A stretch of 64,000 nt of DNA from Aurelia coerulea (Eukaryota; Cnidaria; Scyphozoa; Semaeostomeae; Ulmaridae): the NCBI GenBank assembly GCA_039566865.1, contig CM076943.1, positions 38,324,663 to 38,388,662 on the forward strand, given 5' to 3'. The notes under the pieces were generated by a model. It was not told where the DNA came from. It did no database searches and worked only from the letters and a program-made list of their open reading frames with translations. A program made the position numbers and the translations under genes. Positions 44,008 through 54,289 of the stretch are shown piece by piece. Every line of letters starts with the position of its first letter. The stretch's first letter is position 1.

Positions 44008-44475
44008 TTAGAATGCATCCCCTGATTCCATATTTGCCAATGCTAAAATGGAAGATTTGACATTTCTTGGAAAATTCTTTCCCAGGTATACCCAGCTTTT
44101 TTCTCTTCGGTTTTGGAGGATCTCGAGGACCACGCCACTGCTCGTTAGTTTAGATATGATTATTGATTCTTGAAGTCTGGGTACTTTTCGCCTCTCTTGA
44201 CGAAGTGCTTCTGATGTGAAAAGAGTGGAGCTTTCCAAAGTTAAATTTCCTTGCGTTTGAATCATGACAAATTCGTTTACGATGCTGACTGGACTTGCTA
44301 CAAGTCTCTCTCGCGGAAAAACGGGGGGAGGAAAAAATAGCGAGAGTCCAGTCCAGATGCTGACAAGGTTGAATCTATCAACTCTGTCGTTGTGCACATG
44401 TTTCACCATCAGGTGGTTGAGGCGGTAGTTTGCTGTTGTTGAACTTAGATAGGTCTTGACTCGCTTCAGTGCCAA
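44008..44475 (-). pseudogene. hAT transposase C-terminal remnant (155 codons)
   Basis: The N-terminal part MALKRVKTYLSSTTANYRLN followed by HLMVKHVHNDRVDRFNLVSI is the hAT C-terminal dimerisation block. A 66 bp insertion (44290-44355) splits the next motif, so the frame crosses foreign sequence and then reads SIVNEFV. The rest of the transposase is missing. Confidence 0.8.
44290..44355. mobile_element. 66 bp ultra-short insertion with 9 bp direct repeats
   Basis: GATGCTGAC at 44281-44289 is repeated at 44356-44364. The insert begins TGGACT and ends AGTCCA, with CTCTCGC/GCGAGAG inside, so it can fold back. It keeps the host frame open (66 = 22 codons; with the duplication 75 = 25 codons). Confidence 0.75.
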
Positions 44476-45504
44476 GGGCCTGTCACTGATGATCAGTTTT
44501 CTATGTTATTATGAAGAATAAAAAATTCAACTTCTGGAAATTATTGGGGGGGCCCGGGCCCGACCGGCCCCAATAGGTGCTACGGGCCTGTGCAAGGATA
44601 TTTCGACCCCAAATGTTTTACATCGGCAATAAATAGATTAAAGCTATTCAACAGGGTTGTTTCCACCTAAGCTATGTAATTTTGTTTGAATTTTGTGCAC
44701 CATTGGTCGCAAACGGTATAAGATTCCCGGGGGGGTATCCTCGCATAGTACTACTAACGATCAGTTTTCATGCATATCTTGAGAATTTGTTTTATAGTGA
44801 GAGTTTTTTTTTACTTGAAAGTGTTTAGTTTGTCAAGATATTATCAAAATTACATCAAATTATTATCCTCGGCCCCCTATTTCCACCTTTCCTCTTCCTT
44901 CCAACTCCTTTGAGTCCTACTGGGAAAAAATGCTGATGTCAGCATTTTTTGCAATAATCAAAACAAAAGTTTCAAAAGGAAAAATGAAGGATGCAACGAT
45001 CACTTATCATTGAAGTAGTTTTCATTGAAATATATTCAGAAATTCTCTTTTATGGCTGCATTTGTCATTTTTCGGACAAACAAGAATTTTAATCTCTCTG
45101 TCCGCCATCTTGGATTTGCAAAAATCAAAATTTTCACTTTATAAGTATATTTTCACCTTCTCACAATGCTTTGATTGGCATAATTTGGTTTCATGAATCA
45201 ATCTTAGAAAATTATAGAGATTTAAAAAAAAGTTGATTTTTTCATTTTTTTCTTGAACACGTGCCAGTTGGTCTTGAATAATTATGACGTCATATCTATT
45301 TTTAGAAATATTTTTGTGAAAAATGATAAATCATAAGCACGGCTACCTGCGTGTTGAATTTCGTCTTCGTAAGTGAAGGAATGGCGATTTTAGATAGGGG
45401 GGGCTGAATGAGCCCCCCCAGTCTTCTAATAGCTCAAAAAGCCCAGTCTGGGTAGGGTTAATATGTCGTACTCCATGTTTAAAAAGAATGATTTTTTATC
45501 CGGA

Positions 45505-45610
45505 CCGGTAAAGAAAGACTGGTCACCGCAAATTTAGGCATAATTTTGAATGTCTGGACCCTATCTGTACTTGTGGCACAGGCAAAGAGTTCATTGTTCT
45601 TAATCCATAG
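45505..45610 (+). pseudogene. Short LINE C-terminal remnant
   Basis: One frame reads KFRHNFECLDPICTCGTGKE, the cysteine-motif tail seen in the LINE at 36550-38960. Only this piece is recognisable, next to the right end of TTAA element D. Confidence 0.6.
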
Positions 45611-46227
45611 GGACTTGCTTTAAGCAAGATATCTGCTTCATATTATCAGATCTTGCGTCAGTACGCATTTAGATGGCACTTATCTTGGAGGGAGATTGTA
45701 GCAAAGCACTTTGAACAGGTATAAAGAACTTTTCCCTTGATAATTCCTTGTACTTCAGATGCCACTAAAGTGACTGCTAATAGTGATAATGGATAGTGAT
45801 GATGTGATTTTGAATCTTATCAATTCTTTGAATCCTCTATCTTTAGGTCACTCTGAACTCCTCTGAAATCTCAACTTTGTCTTCACTGTCCATGCTCAAT
45901 TTTGTCAGAGTCATAAACTGTCTGCAATTCTCTCGAATTCACATGAATGAAATTTGGTATGAATTTTTTTGTTTCCTAGAGTATTCAACAGGAAATACCA
46001 TCAATTGCACATTTTTTTACTCGATTCATGATTATTAATCACAGTAACAGCAACAACTGAAAAATTAAGTCCGTGATTCCATGGTCCGAATTTTAAGCAT
46101 ATAGCGCTTTTGAAACAAGGCTATCGAGTTATTCTGATTTTAGACAATGTTTGGCAACAAGTCTCTGTATTAGCGACAAATCAATTCTGAGGAACATACA
46201 GAGATTGTGTAGCCAATATCTAGCTTG
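45611..46227. other. Unassigned DNA
   Basis: No coding or repeat signature seen. Confidence 0.4.
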
Positions 46228-46388
46228 CCGGGTGACCCAAAAAAGAATTATCAAACGCAATTTGTTCAAGGGCCCTTGGACGACATTAAATTCGTCCTAC
46301 TGCACTGGATTTGTTGTATTTAAATGATCTTACCTATCCAACGTTGTCCTTGGTTGTTTCTTTGTTGAATATTTTCTTGGTTTGCTTT

Positions 46389-47268
46389 TTAACCCTAATC
46401 CATATGGGCTTTTTTCAAGCTACCATTTATGGGGGTGGGTGCTTTCCATCCCCCCCCCCCTCTGAAGACTGCCTTAGACTCATCCGAATTCAATACAACT
46501 TGGCACAGTTATAGAACAGGTAATTTGTAGCTCGTAGCGTAATTTGGGTGTGGCTGCCACACCTTGTGACGTCACAGTGACGTCACGAAGCTGAAAATCT
46601 GTGAAAATCAGGCTTCCAAGTTGAATTAAAGCTAAATGAAGATTTTGCATGAACTTTATGCAGTTTTTGGTTCAATTTGTCAACATATTTGGTGACAGAA
46701 TATTGTTTTATTGAAAATAACGATTTTGGAGTGATATTTTGGCAGAAATTAGCCGATTCTTATGACGTCTTTGTGCAATTAATTTATTCTTTGTAAAGAG
46801 AGACCAAAAAAACCTGAAAAATTGTGATTATCTATAACAACTGTATCCTTAGAGTGTTTTTTATTGAAAAAGCTCGAAAAAACTTTAAAAAATTGCTAAT
46901 TAGTCCAAAATGGCGGCCAAAATGACGTCATTATCAAAAAATGCTGACATCATCAAATTCCAGAAATTCCAGTATCAAATTGAAGCCCTTTGTTTCCTGA
47001 TTCATTTGCTGTATAATACATTATAATTCAATCAAATAATTCCATTGAAATCATTGAAAACAATGATTTTGCTGCTACCTCCTTCCAAATATGGGCCTGT
47101 CACGTGACCTGTGAGTCCTATTTTTCAAAAATTGTTGCACCAAAATGTGGCTAATAGATAATTAATAAAAGTCATGGAGGCTGGGGGGCATAGCAAATGT
47201 CGTTTAAAAACGCGGCAAATAAAACCTTGAGGGGGGTGGAATCCACCCCCCATGTGGATTAGGGTTTA
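46389..47268. mobile_element. TTAA element E
   Basis: Left TTAACCCTAATCCATATGGG, right (reverse complement) TAAACCCTAATCCACATGGG; the right target copy reads TTTA. Hairpins at 46431-46460 and 47231-47251. The paralogous inverted arm at 53456-53640 lacks the element, giving an empty-site comparison. The body is homologous, inverted, to elements B and F. Confidence 0.9.
46905..47107. promoter_or_regulatory. YY1-like site, CREs and E-box in TTAA element E (inverted order)
   Basis: CCAAAATGGCGGCC at 46905, TGACGTCA at 46923, TGACATCA at 46945, TCACGTGA at 47100. Two further TGACGTCA sites lie at 46567 and 46578. Same syntax as in elements B and F. Confidence 0.5.
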
Positions 47269-47573
47269 GATGACATATATCCCAGGTTTCCTCAAGTTGA
47301 AATATGCCGTCTGCGTCTACTTCGTGTTTTGTCTGCCATGTTTCATTTCAAAGTAAACGAAAGTGAGGTTGATCTCAGGCCAGCGTCAGAAGGAGGATGG
47401 GTCTGTCATGCGCTGTTTCTTATCCAATCAGGAAGCTGCAAAAGTGTCATGTGATGGTATGTGGCTCGTTGCCTTCATTCGGTTTGAAAAGCGCGCGCAA
47501 CAATACAGCAACCAATCAAAATCGCGAGGTGTCCGGACACGCTTCTATATACGGTAGTGGCTGGGTTACAAGC

Positions 47574-47852
47574 TGTTATGAACGATGGTGAGTCCACTGG
47601 TCAAACTCTCTCAAGAGACACTTTTCAGACGAATGCAAATAAGAAACCCTCAGGAGACATGATTTTAATAGAATGGAAGTAATTTGTTGATTTCCTAGAC
47701 AAAGCGTCTGAATCTTGTTTACTGGACTTTGAACTGTTGATTTATATAAATACAAGCGCAGATTTTATGATTTATTCGTTTGATTTTCGTTGAGATCAAT
47801 GAATCAAAAACTTGACTCTTCTCTTGGCTATGGACGAGACCTCTGAGCAAAC
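47574..47852 (+). repeat. 5' LTR of the second BEL/Pao element
   Basis: TGTTATGAACG to GAGCAAAC, about 279 bp. It differs from the 3' copy at many positions, so the element is much older than the one at 25222-32908. Confidence 0.85.
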
Positions 47853-48309
47853 TGCTGGTGCCGTGACCCAGGAACGAACCAGGGACCTTCAGATGTTGCA
47901 TCTCGAGGTTTCAATATTTATGAGCTAGAAGACTGTGACAACGTGTGGTTCAATGGCCTCGGGCATTTATTTCTTTGGTACAGATATTGGCAGTATATGT
48001 TTTACAAACACTTAAAAGTACGAGAATTGAATCCCCTTGGCTTCTGCATAAAATAAATAAAATGCCCTTGGCAGAAGTTTAGATATATCCTTCTTCTTTC
48101 GATATGTGTGAATATTTGCTCATAAAAATTATTTCTGAAATGCACAACGAGCGACCTAACGACCCGGGTTTCAGGGCAATTTTTGCGGCTTACTTTGTTT
48201 TTGTTTATGTCTTGACCAAAAAAGCATGGAATTCTCTTTGTCTGCAATCACAAATTGCTTTGTATCTAGGTGTCAATAAAAAGGAGCAAGTCATATTGTA
48301 ACATTATCT

Positions 48310-49930
48310 GTCCTTGTTCTCGAAGTGTAGAAGACAAAGACCTCAAAGCAGTTGCAACAGAACAGAGGAAAGTAACACATGCTGTCGAAATTGCCGCCCA
48401 GAACGAAGTCCTGGACATAGAATTATTTTCAAGTTTGAAGAAGTTGAGAAACGTCACTGCTTATGTAAGAAGACCCCTCAGACAGTGGAAACAACGAAAA
48501 TGTGGAGTAGAAAGCGTAGCACATGAAGCTGTTAGCGTTGAAAAGCTCAAAGAAGCGGAAGAATGGCTCATCAAACGAGAGCAGAAGAAATATTACCAGA
48601 GAGAGCTGTAAGATATTTCAAACAAGAAACCGCTGTCAAAAAAGTCAAGTATTTACAATCTGAATCCGTTCATTGATGAAGAGGAATTGATCAGAGTTGT
48701 AGGAAGATTAAGAAGAGCTTCAAGCGAGTATGCGAGTCGACACCAAATTATTCTATCAAAGCAGTCTCACCTTACAGAGTTGATCATCATAGAAATCCAT
48801 GAAGAAATGAAACATTTTGGCGCAAATTATGTTTCTAAATACCGTTAGATCAAAATATTGGCCTGTTCGAGGAAGAGCAATGGCGAGGAGAACCTTGAGA
48901 TCATGCGTCGTGTGCAAGAAACTACGGGGAGTTCCTTTGGAGCAAATCATGGTTGATCTTCCAGCATCCAAAGTGGAAGCATCTGGAAGTCCCTTCAAAT
49001 TCACCGGTGTTGATCTGTTTGGCCCCATTATTACATACCAAAGCAAGATACAGAGGTGGTCGACGGGAAAAGAAGTATGGAGTATTGTTTACCTGTCTCC
49101 AGACCAGAGCCATTCACATTGAGCTAGCCTCTCTCAATCAACATATGATTTAATGAAAGCCTTCACAAGATTAATTTCAAGGAGATTAAAACCATTGCAA
49201 ATGTTTTCTTATTATGGCACAAATTTTATTGGTGCTGATAGAGAATTACAAGATATAATGAACAAGTGGACCAAGGATCCCAAGTTGCTTAATTTAACAG
49301 ACGAAAACATTAAGTGGATCTTTAACCCACCTGCAGCTCCACATATGGGAGGTGTTTGGAAATCACTTGTTAAACTAGCAAAGTGAACAATGATTGCAAC
49401 AACAAAGGGTGCAAAACTGACTGACGAACAACTAATGACAGTACTGACAAAATGCGAAGCGATGCTGAATAACCGACGATTGACGTACATCAGCAATGAT
49501 CCTAATGATGTAGAGCCATTGACATCTGCACACTTCTTGAACAACAAATGTACAACATTTATCCTATGGTATGATCTAGGAATTCAACACGGGTCCTTGA
49601 AAAAGAGGTGGTTGCATTGTCAAAACGTTGTCAATCAAATATGGCAAAGATGGCAATTGGGGTATCTCCCTACAAAGATTCAAATGGAACGAGAAGAAGA
49701 GGAACATACAGCAAGATGATGTTGTTCTTGTCATGGATGCCAACCAACCACGGGAACATTGGTTACTTGGGGGGATAGTTGGTGTTAACATTGATGACAA
49801 GGGAATCGTACGTTCTGCTGAAGTAAAGACAATACATGGAATACACAGAAGACCAATCACAAAGTTGATCCTGCTTGTCCCACATAAAGAGAAGACGAGA
49901 GGAAGTCCAGCTTGCTGGACTGCGGGGGAG
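48310..49930 (+). pseudogene. BEL/Pao pol remnant: RNase H/integrase linker and integrase, degenerate
   Basis: Reading frames in order: FSSLKKLRNVTAYVRRP (about 48430), NPFIDEEELIRVVGRLRRAS (48665-48720), the integrase zinc region (HEEMKHFGAN; LRSCVVCKKL, 48800-48925), FTGVDLFGPI (about 49003), SYYGTNFIGA where a catalytic SDNGT-type aspartate would be expected, PHMGGVWKSLVK where a glutamate is expected but lysine is found, and the C-terminal domain QQDDVVLVMDANQPREHWLL (49690-49760). At least three frame changes and several stops. Loss of catalytic residues confirms it is dead. Confidence 0.85.
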
Positions 49931-52513
49931 TGTTATGAACGATGATGAGCCCACGCACAGTGATCCAGAACAATAGAGCTAATGGAAGAAATACCAAAAA
50001 TTGGAGTTTTCTATTTCTAACTACTGATCATACCACTCAAAACTAGATATGTTGGCCATCAAAATAAAGAAAATTTCATCGAAATCGGACATGCGAGCCC
50101 AGAGAAAATCGAGGTCAAAGTTTGGTGAAATCTACAAGTGTCAATTTCATGGCAATTTTATCAAATCTTCCTCTAATTGATTAATTAATGCCAAAATCCA
50201 AGTTCTCATTTCTTGGCTCCGAAATGTCCGATTTGTATGAAATCAACTTTATTTAGTACATGAATATAACAGCTTTCAACGGATTATCAACCAGAAGAAA
50301 TACTGATTCTAATTTCACGCTTAATTGGACATGCTCAGTGGCAGCACGATTTTGGCATTTTTGGCATCAAAATGTGGAAATTTCTTATTTACACTTGAAA
50401 AACAATAATGTGACTCAAAGTGACTCTACCAGACACACTTTTTGTGGAAGTACCACGTCTCAGCTGAAAATCTACCGAGGGGATCGTACAGAATCGTACA
50501 GAAAAAAAAGTTATTCGCAGTTAAAAAAGTCGAGTGTACCTCTTGATTTTGAAGAAAAAATCTGGCTTTTTTTGTTGCTTTCTAAGCAACATGAAATGGA
50601 ATGGAATTGTTGAAAGTAACTGCTAGTGACTTCAATTCATCTTTTGGGGAAATTCAAATGGTAAAATTGAAATATACGTTTTTCACTGCTCCTCCGCAGA
50701 GACAGATAACAAAGCAATGTAAACTGCTTCTTTTGATCATTTCTTCACACAGTATTAGGTCAACAGCTTATAACGTCCAAGATAACTTCATTATGAAGTG
50801 CACTAACTTCTAAGCTAATTACATCTAGAAAACTTGATAAAAAGACTATGATCTAGTTGATATTTACGAATCGTATTTTGTTTCTTCGATAAAAGACTGA
50901 ATCAGCGAAACATAGGCAACTGCAGAAAAGTGTCCTTTTTGTCAACAGATCTTGTTTCACCATTGCAATTACCGGGGTTGATGTTATTAGCATTCTTACA
51001 AAAATATCATGAAGGCTGGCTTGAACTGAAATCTGTCTCGCTCTACATCCTGCCCCACTACGGAAACTGCGTACGTGTTTCTTCCATGCTTCAACTCCAC
51101 TCTCACCAGACCAAATAGCAATTGTTCCTCCGTCCTGCATTTCAAAGAGCGAGACAGACTTCTATTCAAACCAACATTCATGACATTTTTGTAAGAATAC
51201 TAAAAAAAATCAGCTCCGGTAATTACAAAGGTGAGACAAGATCTGTTGACAAAAAGGACATTTTTCTCCACTTGCCATGTTTCCAATGAGGAGGAATCGC
51301 TGATTCAGTCTATGTAAAAATGAAGTTTTATCCAAGGAACAAAAGACGATTCGTAAATATTAACTAGATCATAGTCTTTTTATCAAGTTTTCAAGTTTTC
51401 TGTAACTAGCTTAGAGGTTAGTGCACTTCATAATAAGTTATCTTGGACGTTACAAGTTGTTGACTTAATGCTGTGTGAAGGATTGATCAAAAAGAAGCAG
51501 TTTACATTGTTTTGTTATCTGTCTCTGCGGAGGAGCAGTGAAAAACATTTATTTCAATTTTACCATTTGAATTTCCCCAAAAGATGAATTGAAGTCACTA
51601 GCAGTTACTTTCAACAATTCCATTTCATTTTGCTTAGAAAGCAACAAAAAAAGCCCAACTTTTTCTTCAAAATCAAGAGGTACACTTGACTTTTTCGATT
51701 GCGTATAACTTTTTTTTCTGTACGATTCTGTACGATCCCCTCGGTAGATTTTCAGCTGAGACGTGGTACTTCCACAAAAAGTGTGTCTGGTAGAGTCACT
51801 TTGAGTCACTTTTTTGTTTTTCAAGTGTAAATAAGAAATTTCCACATTTTGATGCAAAAAATGCCAAAATCGTGCTGCCACTAAGCATGTCCAATTAAGC
51901 GTGAAATTAGAATCCGTATTTCTTCTGGCTGATAATCCGTTGAAAGCTGCTTTATTCATGTACTAAATAAAGTTGATTTCATACAAATCGGACATTTCGA
52001 AGCCAAGAAATGAGAATTTGGATTTTTGCATTAATTAATCAATTAGAGGAAGATTTGATAAAATTGCCATGAAATTGACACTTGTAGATTTCACCAAACT
52101 TTGACCCCGATTTTCTCTGGGCTCGCATGTCCGATTTCGATGAAATTTTCTTTATTTTGATGGCCAACATATCTAGTTTTGAGTGGTATGATCAGTGGTC
52201 AGAAATAAGCAACTTCATTTTTTGGTATTTCTTCCACTTGCTGGATCACTGTGCCACGGGTCAAGCTCTCTCAAGAGACACTGTTCAGAAGAGTGCGAAT
52301 AAGAAACTCTCAGGAGACATGATTTTAATAGGATAGAAGTTATTTGTTGGTTTCCTAGACAAGGCGTCTGGACCTTCTTTATTGGACTTTGAACTGTTGA
52401 TTTATATAAAAACAAACGCAGATTTGTATGATTTATTCGTTTGACTATCGTTGAGATTAATGAATCAAAAACTACATTCTTCTCTTGGCTATCGACGAGA
52501 CCTCTGAGCAAAC
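49931..52513 (+). repeat. 3' LTR of the second BEL/Pao element, split by a palindrome
   Basis: 49931-49955 and 52254-52513 together correspond to the 5' LTR. CCACG on both sides of the insertion (49951-49955, 52254-52258) is the target duplication. A polypurine tract GCGGGGGAG lies just before 49931. Confidence 0.85.
49956..52253. mobile_element. 2.3 kb near-perfect palindromic (foldback) element
   Basis: Ends CACAGTGATCCAG on both sides. The left arm (49956-51040) and right arm (51147-52253) are inverted copies about 1.1 kb long, around a spacer of about 106 bp. Short frames in mirrored positions (50260-50613 plus, 51959-51549 minus) exist only because the arms match; they show no known domain. 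Flanked by CCACG. Confidence 0.9.
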
Positions 52514-52621
52514 ACAAGCCTTGGTAGAAACAGCACATGACAGACCCATCCTCTTCTTAACGCTGGCCTGAGGTCAACCTCACTTTCGTTTAGCTTGAAA
52601 TGAAACATGGTGGACAAAACA

Positions 52622-53455
52622 TGAAGCCACACTTTCGATACTGTTGTTCTGTTTGGGGTTGTTGTGGTTCTAGTGAAATCAAGCAGCAACAGAAGCTTCA
52701 AAACCGAGCTGCCAGGATTGTTACGAATAGCAGCTTTGACTCCCCAAGCAGGCCACTTATCGAAAGGCTGGGCTGGAAGACCATTGAACAACTCATTAGT
52801 AATGAGTCAAAAACAATGGTCTTCAAGTCACTCAATGACCTGGCTCCGCAATACTTGAGTAGCCTTTTCAAAAGAAATTCACAATGCTCCACCCGTTGCC
52901 TTCGAAACACCGAGACTGACCTGAGGGTACCAAAGAAAACATCTGCAAATGGGCAGAAATGTTTCTCTTTTAGGGGTGCAAAATTGTGGAATAGCCTTTC
53001 AGCTGAGTCAAAGCAGGCATCCTCTCTGAATAGCTTCAAAACATCTATTTAGATAACTACAGGGGTGGGGCCTGCGGCGGTGGCGCTGGTTGTCCATGGG
53101 TGGCGGGCCAGCTTGGGGCGAATGGCGGTCATGGTTTCGATCGCTGTTCGCTCCGGGTTGTCGTGTCGCCGGGGGGCTGCCGGTGCTGGCGCTGCAGGTT
53201 CTGCCCCTGTCAGAGACTTAGGATTTGTTTTTCTTTCTTGTTTTTATTTCTAATATGTATATAAATAATCAATTCTTGTAAATAGGTTTTTAATATTATG
53301 GTTTCTATTGTAATTAGGGTTAAGGTAATTTATTTGGTGTTTTTGTATAGTAATAGTTTTTATCGGAGGGCCCCTTGAAAAGCGGTTTTTACCGAAGGGC
53401 AACCCTCCTAAAATAAATGAAATGAAATGAAATGAAATGAAATGAAATGAAAGCC
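52622..53455 (+). mobile_element. LINE family H copy 3, 5'-truncated
   Basis: The open frame to 53052 reads KPHFRYCCSVWGCCGSSEIK, QKLQNRAARIVTNSSFDSPS, PQYLSSLFKRNSQCSTRC and GQKCFSFRGAKLWNSLSAES, the post-RT C-terminal region of family H. A GC-rich piece, a 3' untranslated region, a hairpin (53365-53408) and a (GAAAT)n tail follow. GAAGC on both sides is a possible target duplication. Nearly undamaged, so fairly young. Confidence 0.88.
53365..53408 (+). other. LINE family H 3'-terminal hairpin, copy 3
   Basis: Outer GGAGGG/CCCTCC, inner CCCTT/AAGGG, apical CGGT/ACCG. All three stems differ in sequence from copies 1 and 2 but remain paired. Confidence 0.8.
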
Positions 53456-53700
53456 GAAGCAGATGGTTTATTGCAACTTCAGAAAATATGGGATATATGT
53501 CGCTTAGAAAGCAAAACCAAGAGAGTAACCAACAAAGAAACAACCAAGGGCGACGTTGGATATGTAAGATCATTTAAATATAACAAATTCAGTGGAATGG
53601 GACGACTTTAATGTCGTCCTAAGGCCCTTGATCAGTTATAGAGAGAAAAAGGAAGTCGCGAATTGAAATGCGTCAACATTTTTTTGTCACTAAAAGACTA

Positions 53701-54219
53701 CCGGGTGTCCCAAAAAATTATACAGATATGGTTGACTTAAGTGATGTGAATTTAGCTTTAATAAATGGCTAAACACTCTCAAAATGTTCCTCGATAGTTA
53801 ACTTGAACATAGATACCTTGTTTGTAGGTATTGATGCTTTGAGAGCATAATATCAATCTTTGGAGCGCAAATTTGTGTCAACCTGCAAACCAGAGCTTTG
53901 GCCTTTTGGCCTAATAACACAAAATCCGCAAAATCTGACATTGTTCACATTTTATCAAGGCTTTATATCATTGATTTATACACTGTGCCTTAAGAATTTG
54001 CTTTGGCCAGAAGGCAAATGCTCTGGTTTGTAGGAAGAGGCAAATTAGAGCTTTTAAGATTAGCATGTCTGATCTCAAAGCATCAACACCAGCAAACGAG
54101 GTACATATGTTCAAGTTAACTATCGAAGAACATTTTTAGAGTGATTAAACGTTCGTTGAAGCTAAGATTCACATCACTGGGGTCAGCACAATCAGTATGA
54201 CTTTTTTTTGGATACCCGG
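53701..54219. mobile_element. TA-flanked foldback element, family F3 copy 1 (519 bp)
   Basis: Left CCGGGTGTCCCAAAAAATTA, right (reverse complement) CCGGGTATCCAAAAAAAAGT, flanked by TA. Each arm is about 220 bp; TCGATAGTTAACTTGAACAT and CAAACCAGAGC appear in both arms. Centre short. Non-coding. Confidence 0.9.
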
Positions 54220-54289
54220 TAGATAGCCTACGACGTTATGAATATTCGATTTATTTCAGCACGGTAAATTTCCTGAATTAAGGATTTGA

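Larger units (their letters stand above)
43473..44590 (-). mobile_element. hAT element (1118 bp) with perfect 8 bp duplication
   Basis: Ends CAGGCCCGTAG on both sides (inverted), flanked by TGCAAGGA at 43465-43472 and 44591-44598. It retains a piece of transposase C-terminus (44008-44475, minus), so it is a deletion derivative of an autonomous hAT. Confidence 0.93.
43076..45461. mobile_element. TTAA element D, holding an hAT element
   Basis: Left TTAACCCTATCCAGACTGGG, right (reverse complement) TTAACCCTACCCAGACTGGG, TTAA at 43076-43079 and 45458-45461. Terminal hairpins at 43083-43107 and 45397-45419 both have GGGCT-CATTC-AGCCC cores. Own motifs: TCACGTGA at 43402, TGACGTCA at 43419 and 45285. 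Its own length is about 1.26 kb; the hAT element occupies 43473-44590. Confidence 0.9.
47574..52513 (+). mobile_element. Second BEL/Pao retrotransposon, internally deleted, with a palindrome in its 3' LTR
   Basis: LTR copies start TGTTATGAACGATG at 47574 and 49931. The 3' LTR is split by the palindrome at 49956-52253 and resumes GGGTCAAGCTCTCTCAAGAG to 52513. ACAAGC flanks both ends (47568-47573, 52514-52519). A primer-binding-like TGGTGCCGTGACCC, common in BEL/Pao, follows the 5' LTR. Only about 2.1 kb of internal sequence remains; gag, protease and RT are gone. Confidence 0.88.
46228..53690. mobile_element. Inverted-repeat element split by four later insertions
   Basis: The left arm (46228-46388 and 47269-47440) matches, inverted, 53456-53640 and 52517-52620: for example TTAAATGATCTTACCTATCC at 46319 against the reverse complement of 53550-53580, and CCATGTTTCATTTCAAAGTA at 47336 against 52590-52615. 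The left end CCGGGTGACCCAAAAAAG resembles the TA-flanked foldbacks. Into it went TTAA element E, the second BEL/Pao element and LINE family H copy 3. The right boundary is uncertain because another foldback begins at 53701. Confidence 0.75.

Noticed and set aside
48104..48301. 65-codon frame at the start of the second BEL internal region
   Set aside because: No gag or zinc-knuckle signature; recognisable pol sequence starts only further downstream.
50260..50613. 117-codon frame, mirrored by a 136-codon minus-strand frame at 51549-51959
   Set aside because: They are the same sequence in the two arms of a palindrome; no known domain, and one copy would follow from the other. Not called as genes.
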